DNA of 64,000 bases from Strigops habroptila (Eukaryota > Chordata > Aves > Psittaciformes > Psittacidae): assembly GCF_004027225.2 (NCBI RefSeq), contig NC_044277.2:89044283-89108282 (forward strand), in the 5' to 3' direction. Positions 47,601-59,600 of the stretch are shown here, in pieces; the first letter of the stretch is position 1; each line of letters begins with the position of its first letter. The translations under genes were made by a program, and so were the position numbers. A model generated the notes under the pieces. It had not been told where the DNA came from, made no database searches, and saw nothing but the letters and a program-made list of their open reading frames with translations.

Positions 47601-50600
47601 AAAAGGGATTTCTAAAACGTGTTCCCTGGCTGGGGCTCTCTCCCATTGAATGGTTTTGCCTGAGTTTCTTAAACAGCTTGTGCTAGTGCTGGGAGATACA
47701 AGGCAGGAGTATCTGAAAACCTGCTTGGGTAGCATTTCTAGTTCCTCTGGGTAGACATAAAAGTAGGACTGTGTGGTTTTCTCTTTTAAATACATTAAAA
47801 TATTAAAATAATAAACTATAAACATAAAAATAAAGCCTTAGGGTTTTTTCTTTATATCTTATACTCTTTAACAGACAACTGTCAGCAGTCCTTCAGAAAA
47901 CTCTGTCGGAAACTCAACTTGTAAAATACTAACTAAATAATTGTTTAATTAAGACTTTCATGCAATGATAATTCCCTTTATAGGCACGCTTTTGCTAAGG
48001 ACAGCCATGGCAGAAGATTGAATACAGTCCTGTGAAGCACATAACAGAAACAAAAGATTCTGAGCTGCTGGAAAACCTGACAGCTATATACATATATTTT
48101 AATTAATACCTGTTTTAAACCAAGTCAGGACGTATAAGGTAAAATGGACTTCATGTGTGTGTGTATATATATATAATGCTAAAGCTACTGTACATAAGAA
48201 AATGAATGAAATGCAGCACACTTAACTGTGTACTATATTTATAGTCAATGTATTATGAATTTATGAAGGTTACTACTATTAAAACCATGCTCCAGAGGTA
48301 TTTTAAAATTGTCGCAGCTACTGAATACATACAGAAGAATGTTTTAAGTATGAAAACTTCTAGGAAAAAATAGAGAAATATAGCATAGGATACCTTGGTT
48401 TTTCAGAAAAAAATAACAGTCCTGTAAATACTTTCACTCTCATGAACAAAACCATCTCCAGTTGATGCAGTCAATAAACTGCACTGAACTGCTGGTGAGC
48501 ATAAATAAAAACCAAGTTTGAGCTAGAGAGCTGTTGCATTTTAGACACCATGAGAGTTGCTGTGCTAGCTGGAGAGTTGGGTTCCAGTGCGCTGGCTTCT
48601 CAGCTGTGTTTTCTTGTGCTGGGATACCACTGTGGACCTCTTGGCAGTGCTGGTTGTACAGCTGTTGCAGGTTAGACAAAGTGACTCCAGTTAATTGAAA
48701 CTATCCAAACAGGAGTTCTTAAAATATGTTATGGAAAGTTCATGTGAAAAGCCATGCAGGACAATGACCAGCAGCAAAGGAATTCTGCTGTGTGACTGGG
48801 AGCAGCAATCTCATCCGTGGCACAGCCGGAACAGGAGTAGACAGATGTTCACATCCTTGGTTGGCTTTCTTAGTGACTTCCCAAATCAAAAAACCTCCAT
48901 CCTGCATTTTTACTGAGCTAAACCGCAAAGTTCTTGTTTTCATAAATTTACATTCTCTAGAGATTACAGTCATATTTTCAAGCTTTTCACTGACACAGTA
49001 AAACTGTGGAATTTTAATTTCGGAATTTTAATTCCAAAAAGTTGGAATTATTATTGTAAGTTAAGATTATTACTGACCTCTGTAAAGTTAGGTAACCCAG
49101 AAAGGAAGAAAGTGGGATTAAAACCCGCAAAGCCATTTCTATAATAATGCCCATGTGTTTGTTTTGTTTCCAAACCCCTCTACTGAAGGTCTTATTTAAT
49201 CCTGACATAAAGCTACTGAGTGAGATGAATTCTGCCCAGCTGTATTTCCTTTGTAAAAACTTGTCCTATAAACACTTAGTCAAACTGGGGTATCTACCTT
49301 CCCAAAAGCACAGTGTATCAAAATCTATCCTGATATATACCTTGGTAACCTGCTCAAGTTACTGAATTATACGAGGTATAAACCAGGACATATTCCCATT
49401 TCCTTGTCGAGGAATGGACCTGGAAGTAGCAGGAGATTGATGGGAGGGGTTTGGGGTGTTCATTGCATAGTTATAACCCAATATGTAGGGGTAAATGCTG
49501 TGCTGGATGCTGAAGAGACTGGCAGAGTTCCACATGGGTGTGATGGTCCAGACTGACTGGACCCAAAGCTGGGAGTGGAGCCTTTGTATTTTAGTTTCTC
49601 TTCAAAACTTCGAACCAAGAAAACTGGTAAAATAGCTTAGTGCTGCAGGTTAACATTCATGTGTGTGTTTTCTTTCCATTGCTCTCTGTTCAAAGACTGG
49701 TAAAATAGGTCATGTTTTAGTTTGTTTAGCCACATCCTTAAAAGTAACAGCACTGAGTTTACAAATTTATTCTAGTTCTTATGGTTTGGGTGAAGGAAAT
49801 CCAGTTGTGATTTTTTGCCCATTAGAGAAATGGGATTTTCTTGGTTTTCAGTCATTTGCTACACCGTTTCTTGTAGCTGCTGCCCAAACGCATAGACCCT
49901 TTCTTGAATCACTTATAGGAATGCAGGTGGAAAAAGGGGAAGGAAAAGAATGGAAGAGGAGGTGTTTGTAGCATGCTGGTGGGGATTAGAGAGTCCAGAT
50001 CCCATCTTCTAAGGTTTCAGCCTTTATCTTCCACTACACACAAAGCTTTTCAATTTCATTTAGAGGTCATTACCCATGTTCTAAACAGTCTAACTGCTGC
50101 GTGACAGATGCAGGTGCAAAAGTCATTACAGAAAGCTTTTCAGTTGGGTATTTGTGAGTATAATTCACTCTGGGAAAGAAACCTGTGGTTTTAGGTCAAA
50201 ATACCTGCTTATAAAATTTAGTATCTCTCTATTAAACTTAAAATCAAACAGATTTCAAGCTTATGAGTTTTAATTGTCCTTTATCTTCTAATTTATCATT
50301 TGATGCTAGATATTGCTTACAGGTAAATGCTGATTCAAAGAAGAAAAGTAAAACCAGAAAATACCTAATACTACGGAAAGAAAACATAACTAGAAGACAA
50401 TTCAGTGCTTCAGGGGGTATGCTGGTCTTGCAAAACATTTTGTGTTTTTGTGATTATGTCCAGTATTAGAACGGCTTTCTTGGTAGAGGCTTTTCACACA
50501 GCTTTCTTCATCATTCAGGAAGATCATCTGAGAGGATCAGCCTAAGCTGACCTGTAAAATCAAGTGTCACTGAAGCTGGGAATTTCCATGTGACGTAACA

Positions 50601-53600
50601 TCTACATGAGAACTGCGGTGACTGCCACACCTCTCTTGGCTAATTTAACGATTAATTGATTCTTAGCGCAAGGAGCCACTAAAAAGATAGAGATTGTGTG
50701 GAAAAAGATTGGTTTCCTCGATGGTTAAATATCGATGATGTTCAGCGCTGCCCTGTAGAGGACAGATAGCAGGCAGAAAGAAAACAGTTGCTGGCAAGGT
50801 CAACGTGAACTGTCTGAGACCTGATATACATCACAGGCACCGATCAGGTACCACTTTCCAGAAAATGAATATCCACATGAGCTCAGGTTTCCAACAATTG
50901 AAGCAGATGCTCCAAGTCCCTTTAGTTTTGCTACCATTTCGAAGAAGGAGAAGCATCTCTTCTTTAGCATTAAATCTGTGCCACTGGCAATCACTATTTG
51001 AAGAGATGACAATTTCTTATGAGTAAATGTAATAAATACATTTGTTTTACAGAACAAGTTAGAAGTAGCATTGATGGCACCTGCAACTGATTTAGATATC
51101 ACTACAGATATCCTTAAAGGCAGATAAAAGGGGAAACTTCTATTGTCAAAAAAAAGAGGGGTTGGGGCAAAGAGAAAAACTAACTAGCATACACAGAATA
51201 ATTATTTGCCAGCAAAACATGTTGTAAGATAGAAATAGCAAAGGTAATGGTGGTAAATCTAGCTATTGAATAGAGAATTAAGGTGTTACAGATAAAACGG
51301 AGCAACAAGAGACTTTACCCTGGAAAACAGACTATAGCAGGAAATACACATCTCTGTTTAAGTCTGTGTGATCTGTAAATGTGTGGAGGGAGCAAATGCG
51401 TGATAGCTGTGAGAGTTAACTAAGCAAGTAAAATAAAAGAATTGCAAGTATTACTGGTTTTAAAGAAAATGCATCTATTTGAAATTATTTCATTTAGGAA
51501 GATGCTCAGAAAGAAACCAGGATGTCATGTCTGTAGATGTCCTTTGGTACTTTTCCCAGCTAGGTATAAGCACTGTGCTATTTGAGAGCTCTAAGTGAAC
51601 TGAATGCTCATTCTGACTACGCACATTTCTCCTTAGTAATTTAGACTCAGTTACCTGCAGTATTAACCTGAAGATCTGATCCAACTGGATGTTGATCAAA
51701 ATATATCCTAAACTGGCTTATTGAATCAAGCACAAGATCATTTCGGGTAACAAATTCTCAAACCTTTTGTGATTCTGTATTGATGCATGAAGCATCATAG
51801 GTGTTTAACGATCTCACTTTGCTTTCTGCAACACAAATGCCACGTTGCAGTGAGTACTTTTCTATTTAGCTCATTATCGCTAATTTACATGGCATCATGG
51901 CTTCAACGACATTGTATCTTCTTCACTTTAAACACCCTATTGCATCCACTGAGAACTGCTGAGACTCACATTTGCATCAGTGTCTTACCAATGCCATTCA
52001 TACTTGGAGGACGAGCACTAGCGGGTGAGGAGACGCCTTTCAAAAGAAACAAAAGCATACAAAGCCCCATGTCTGCTGAAGAGTAAGGGACTGGTATGGT
52101 TTTGTTTTCAGCTTACCAGGATGTTCATCATCCTACTGAGCGCTCAGGAGTTGTGGAGTATTTTTGAGTGCTTGCAGCACACATAGAAAGTTTGAAGCAA
52201 GACCTAAAGTTTAATGAGACAGAACTTTGAAATATTTATACTCTTTTAAATGCACAAAGATGCAGCTGGAGACAAAATGGGATAGTGCTGTATTGTTTCT
52301 CATCCTTGTGATATTGTTCTTTGGTTTGGCTTTCAACTTTGCACCTTCCCATCAAAACTTTCTGATCTGAATTCTGCCATTTCCCAAAGGTGTGTGGCAA
52401 ACAGAAGGAAATGACTTCCCACTTGATGAAAAAGAAATTATTTTTTTGGGGGGGAGGTATTAAATGTAGTCCTGAGGGGATATTTCAGTGATACCCAATT
52501 TGAGATAAAATTATGCTGTTAATTTAGTAAATGTAAGTGGGGAAAAAAGTGGTGCTTTTCCATCCAGGGTAGGCTATGGTGGACATTTGTGAGATTTTTC
52601 TTTTAGTTATTATAAACAAAATAACTCTAATCTAGTCTTCTACCTTTCAAGGGTTTTGGGTTTTTTTTCAGATGCTATTAAAATGCAGGCTTACAAAGTC
52701 TCCAGCAGTAAGGAAGAAATAACTGTATTAAACCCGAAAGGTTCTCAGTATCGCTTTTCAGTGTGGAATGGAGAGCTACTGATGTTTTGCAGAGGAATAA
52801 AGCTAAATGCTACCTTTTCTATTTCCCTGCACAAACTGCCTATTCTTGGGCCAAGCTTCAAATGTGTTTCAGCACCGAGAAATGACAAGTTGTATCTCAG
52901 CTTTTAAAGGGGAGCATGAACACCCTCTGATGCTTTTGACACATATCAGAAAAATAAAATTTAAAAAAGCGGAGAGATGTAACTAACTTCCTGCTAGAAA
53001 AGAGAGCTCTGGAAATGGAAGACAATGCCACAAAACTAGAGGTGTGATATACCTGACTTGTCTATTTTGGGGGGTGGACTGATTCAGTGCTACCTTCTCA
53101 TGGCTCGTAATCACCAAGCTTCATATAAAGCCGGTAGCTCCAGTATTTGAAGAGGCAAAATTTCCAAGGATGCTTTTGAGGGTGGATCCATAGTCTTCTA
53201 ATACCTTTTTTTTTTCCATGAAATGACCTGATTTTTGGGAAGAGATTTGGATTTCTTAAGTAACTCGTATAAAATAAAGTGTCTATTTGGACGGAGATGA
53301 TAACTGCTGAAATTGAAGCCACCTGCACACTGGCAGGTTAAAAGACATCTCTTCTGCTTTCAGCAGCAGTAGAAGGTGGGAAGAAAAAAGGAAACTATGA
53401 ACACCTTCTTAATTTGAACTGGTTTTTGATATGCTTGTTTTCTGATGTCTCAGATTTTTTTCTTCCATAAACTAAAAAAGATGGAGATTTTGTCTGGCTC
53501 ATGCATAGCCTTCTGTCAATATTAAAAAAGGTACATCTCAGAAGTCTAGTTAAGTAAAGGAGGTACTCCCAGATAAGAAGGGCTGATTTTAAGATTTAAA

Positions 53601-56600
53601 CCAAGTACAGTGTCTGGTGTAACAGCAAATCAACACTGAAATGATACTCTAAGAAGGCACGTAGTCCTAAGAGCTGAGAGGAGAGAGGCAGCTGTTCCTA
53701 CAAGCATTGCATGGGATATTTTTCATACTAGACAAGCTTCTGAATTTGGGGAGGAGGGTGATTTTGAGTAGTCAGCCAGCAGCTTAAATTGATTAAACTT
53801 TTTATTACACAAAGAGATTTCAACAATAGATTGAAAAGCATATAAATAAGAAAATAGACTTCATGTATTTCCCCCCCTAGAATTGCATGGATTGTTGACA
53901 AGCACTGAAAAAAACCAAAACTGTGTACATAATAAAACACTGTTCTGCCACAAATACCAACTTGTAGCAGATGCAGAATTTGCACAACCTCACTCCTCAC
54001 CTTTTAAACTGCAATAGGAATAACTTGGCTGGCTGCAGCCAGCAATGGGAGAGAGAGAGGGTGTAGATGGTATTATTCAGAACTGCCCCACCAAAAGATG
54101 TGCCAATTCCCTGACATGGAAATCACCCTCAACAACTTTGCCAACCATTTATTTCCTGCCAGTTTGAACGCACTTTTCTTTTTGGAATGGTTTTATCCAT
54201 GCTCAGAGAAAAATGCAAGAAGCAAAGTATTTTTTTTACTTCAATGTGGCTGTGAAAATGCATATGTAATAGAGGGAAATAAAGAAACAGAATCTGATGT
54301 GTGTTTTCCAAAGTGTCACTTGAGAACACAAAACAACAATAGATATCTTCTTGTTCTGTTAACTGGGCCTTTTCATTTTTATTTTTTTTTTTTCCTTTTC
54401 ATTTCTCCCTTAAATCCTTGAGGGCAAAAACCTGGATTTCAAATGCTAATTCATGTTTTGCACTTCAATCATGATTAAGTAAGACTGGGTGGGGAGAGGG
54501 AAGGAAATTACGGTTGATTTTCAAGTTTAATAAGGAAGACAAAAAGAGAGTATGGAAGTTCTTTTCTATCTCCTCCTCCAAAACAGTTCTAAATTTACCT
54601 CTTTTAAAACCCTAAATCAGGCTAATGAACACTTCTAAAAATTGTGTGGAATAACAGGGCACAGTCTGCTGGCACAGGATAAGAGGGTGCACAAGCTAAT
54701 TAGCTCCCTTTCTCCTTTAACCCCAATAATAGGTATCCTAGAGTTTAATCCATGTATAACTGGAATTTTAAAGCCCCAAATGCTTAAATCCCTTATACCA
54801 TGGAAAGACTCAGACTGATGTTTTTCTCAAAACAAAATAAAAATGCTAATGACTATGCTGCACAGTAAGGCCCTAATGACACAAAATGTCTGTAAACTGC
54901 ACCAGTTATTGTCACATAGGGGAAATAAAACCAGCTGTAGACTTTTCTTCATGTGCGTAAGTTATTCCCTCCCATTAGGTTGCTGTACCAGTTCGTCTTT
55001 GCTAGCTGCAAAGCCTCATGAATGGTAAGTACTTACCAGCATACTTCAGGACCCCTTGACGAACTTGGGAAAGAATGGTTTTGTTAAGCTTCCTTATGCT
55101 TGGGTTTAGGATATTTATTTAAAACTTGGACACCCTACTTCCAACTTCTATTTCTTGCTGTGTTTAACTTTCAAATAATGACACAGAATATGAAGTGCTT
55201 CCTGTTTCATTTTCATAGGTGCTGTTCTAGGTGGGAAAAATCAAAATGTGTCCCAACAGTGACATAAACAGTCTTAATTTTTCATTATCTAATTACACAT
55301 GTTCATATAGAAATTTCTGCCCCATGGAGTTTGATTTCCTTCAATTTGTGACATCTGACCTTTACCATTTTATCACAGTCAGTTTTGACCGAGGAAGAGG
55401 AAATGCAATGAAAGTTAAAAGTTCTTAACTAGAATACGGTAATGTTTTTAAAAAATCACTCAGTAGTTGTTAAATTGATATAATATCATAATTTCTGTAT
55501 TAATGCCAATATAATGTTAATTGTCATGTTCTTGAAGATGTAAATTGTTCCCTCTTACCCCCCTAAGTCTAAGCATAACTAGTCCTCAAAAACTCAAGTG
55601 TTTTTTGCTGTTACTTAAGCAGGTAAAAAGCCCCACAGAAGACATAAATATTCACTTTATTTCATACTGAATTCCACTTGTCAGCTGTGCAGCAGTCTTG
55701 TGGGTAAAGACTTAGCCTGTCAGATCCTGTGGCCCATGTATTTAGCATATGATAAGGCAAGTCATGGGGAGTGTATGCAGATAATGGATTTATAAGCTCA
55801 GCTGTTGCCAGGAGCTTACAAATTGGCTGACAAATTTGGTATGCTTGAAGTCTGAAGTGTGGTATTTATAAAGTGGCAGAGCTGCAGGCCCCAGTCTCAC
55901 AAGGTGTTTCTTCTCTGTTGCAGATGGGCAATCCTTCTCATGCCCTTTCACCACTGCCTCAGAAGGCAGACTCATCCCAGCAGCTTTCTGGCTCTGAACA
56001 ACAGGTGGTACACTTAGTTTCATCCTCCTAATTTTCCTCACTTTTCCATTACCTTCTTTAATTACAAGTCAGGTTGCACTTTATCACTGAATATGGACTT
56101 CAGGCTCTATGTGTATGAGGTCTATCAATGCCTCAGCTTCTTAATCAGTTTTACAGGCAGTGATTAACAAAACTCTCATATAGCGTGGCATGAAAGCATC
56201 AGGAAAAATTCCTACATGATGTGATTCTGTTGAGGTAGCTGGTTTAGATTAGGGAATAAGCCAGCCCTTTATATCTACATTAATCTGGGGTTTACTAATA
56301 CTTAAAGAAAATACTACTGCAGATTTTTTCCCAATTCTTACTTGAGTCAGAGGTTAAATTTTAAAGTGTTTGCATCTGATTAACTTTTTTCTTTAATAAG
56401 ATCAAGAGATGCTATTAAATTAAATGAGCGTAAAATCTAGTGATTTTGATGAGCAACAGGAGTCCATTTCTTTGCATAGGTCAGACTGCTTGTAATGAAG
56501 ATACAATGATCAGTCTTAAAGAATCAAAGGATCTTCCCAGAGATGAAAGAGATCAATACCAAGGCCAGCATACAGGTTTTGATAAGCAGGTATCTATAAC

Positions 56601-59600
56601 TAACTATGCAAATGAAACACTGGACTCTTGCTTCAGGCCTTAGAGGGTTCTTTTAATCAACTGCATCTTGTGCAAAAGGCTTCAGTGCGTCTTTTTGAGT
56701 TTCTGTGCAAGTACTTATGCTCCTTTGTTCCATACAGTTTCTGAGCATGTAGGTTATTAAGTCTGTATCAGTTGGCATAGCTCTGACTTGCTGCTGTGGT
56801 TCTGGATGGCAGGGCTGCAGAAGTCTGCTGCCTTTTCACTCTGATGGAGCTGGAGAGATATCGTTGGGAGTGGGTGCTGTAGCACTGCTTCCCATGTCAG
56901 TCATGGATTTGTGCTGGATTGATCTCTGCCTACAGAAGATGTTCTCTTCCAGTTTGCGTGTCAATGCTCAGGGGCTGGAATATTGTCTTTGCAATACTCT
57001 TTCAGGAAGTGCTCAACTAGATGATCTTAAGGTCCTTTTCAACCATAACTATTCTATGATTCTATGATTCTAAGACAATGAGGCAGAGCTTTATTTTAGT
57101 TACTGCCAACAAAGAAGAGAGATTTGTTGCTGTCTAGGGCCCTTTCTGTATGTCCTGCAATCAACGTATGCCTATATCAAGCACCATACCTGATATGGTG
57201 GCCATGATACTTATCAATGTTTAGAAGAGTCAGGTGTCTGTATTCACTGAGTTCAGATTACACTGGTTATCAAAGTCTCTTAGGGAATTTAAAAAATATT
57301 CTAGCTGCTGTCTATATAACCTTTCTGCAACTGGATTATTGTAGGGGTACAGATACTTGAACCTACTAAATACAGCTTCGCACCAATCTCATGTTTATGC
57401 TTACCTTAGTGTTACCTAGCCTCTTTGTAAGTATTAGTTGTCATGCACTGTGCAAGGTTATACGCTCTTGTACTCCATAAAAGTGGGATTTGACCCCATG
57501 GAAAATATACTGACAAATCAAAATTTGTAATCGGTTTAAAGTTCAAGGGTGCAGCCAAATCCTGAGCCAGTGTAATTTGACCTAGATTCACTGAAGTAAG
57601 TAGGTCTACAGTGAACTACATAAACAGAAGAACCCTGTCCCATTGTGGTTGCCCTCATATGGTGGGGATCCCAAGGAAACGCTTAAAGCCTGATGAAGGC
57701 TATGGTTTGCTGCTTCAGCAAAATGAAGTTTCAGAGGAAAAAAGTATGTTTCCTTCTGCTACTTTCTACAAATTATAGTGACTGAACACCCAGGATGCTG
57801 AGGAAACTCTCTCAGTTAAGTTGAAGGGACACTAGCAACATATGCCTGCTTATTTCTACGCCACTAGAGAAGGGAGTGCTAAAATACTGCTCCCACCACT
57901 TGGGCGAAAAATCTATGTTTGTCATTCATTTGCTCCTGATACCTTTGGCAGTATCATCCCATGTCCTTGTGTCCCCCTAACCCCAAGCTCCACGTCCATC
58001 TAGACATCAACATGCTGTAACTTTTAACCCTGCATTCGTGTCATTGCAACAGTTTTCATCAAAAGTTCAGAGTTTGGATTCAGTAGTTAATGTTCCAAGG
58101 ACACTCTTTAAAAATTTTAGAACAAAACAACCTTCAGCCTTTATACCCCCTCAAGGATTTTCCCCAATTTTTCCATTCTCCTCCCAGAATGCCTGTGAGT
58201 AACAAGGCTTGGGAAATCTCAGCAACTTTTCAATATCAAAGTTAGTGGAGATACAGAAGAGCAGAACTTGCTAATAGAAATAGCTCTGCTAATAGAAATA
58301 GCTCATGCATAGCTCTGGCAATTTCTGGATATTGCTGACAGCAGTTTGAAGAAGAATTTCAATGTTAATTAAACAGTTCTAAGAACCAGAAATAACAGGT
58401 TAAGGGTAGGTCTCAGCTATCATTTCCATTAGCACAAATACAAAGTTGCCAACGCCTATGTATGCCAATGAATCTTTCCTTGATTGCACCAATATAACTG
58501 ACTTCATCTCAATCCTGGAAGGAGTCAAACTGAAATACTTAAATTGGTTCAGGCTATTTTAACTTCTCAGTGGACTCAGCACTTCTGAGCACCTGGATGT
58601 TAGCTGTACCAGTTACTGATAAATAATGCACATCACCTTCTGCCACACCAGGTGTCTTCGTAACTGCCTTCACTATATTGTGAGGAAGACACTATCAACG
58701 GCTGGTGTTAACTTAGGCTTTGTGCAGTTATAGTAATTTAGTCATATATTTTGTGTTTATGTTTCACCCTACATGATAAGAAATAGGAATTCAATAATGT
58801 AGTGGAAAAGTCATTCAGGGGGTCCTAGGCAGCATAAACTACTGCACCATTCGTGATCTTCATTCAGTAGGGTCTTTCCACAGCTATCATCCTAAGTTCG
58901 ATTTGATTTGCAAATAGACTCATAGGAGAAACAGGTTCAGACTGACAGCAGGTGGATACATGACCGTGAGGAAGATAACTCACGTTAATTCATGGAAAGA
59001 CTATTTTAATATTATTCATGTCTGAATCGCTGCAGTAGGGGGGAATTCCAAATGGATTTTTATGTATGGAAGGCAGAATTTACGATATATGATGCAAAGG
59101 CATTTGAAAATAAAAGTAGTAAAACGTATTTTTGATGTTAAAATAGTATGAAAGAAAAACTGGGTTCTGTTGTTAATCATGTTCCAAGCTTTTGATACAA
59201 CAAGCTTGGACAAGTTATTCATCCCCACTGTACCTCAGACTTTAAGGCTGTAAAATACCTGTATGCTACTGTCCTGCATTGTCAGGTCAGCCTTACACTT
59301 CATGCATTACTGTTTATAAACAGGATGAGCTCCTTTGGGAAAGTTACTATGGCTGCAAAGATACAATGTTCTGTGGGGAAATGGTCCCACTTGCTAAATA
59401 GGTGACTGCGTTGTTCCACTGTAACTCTGTTAAATGCTGAACTGCAATGTAAAACTCTATTGTTCACTCATTACATAGAAGAAAAGAAAGTGTTCCGCTA
59501 CAGATTGTGTGGCTAAGCCAAGATGTTCTGTTAGCATACCTCCAGGAATAAGCCGTTTATGTAACACACTCAAGCGCACCTCGAAATAGGGAAACCCGTG

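Noticed and set aside
52656..52907. 83-codon frame after a TTTTTTTTCAG acceptor-like site
   Set aside because: No donor or recognisable domain, and on the strand opposite to ELOVL2. Treated as chance.
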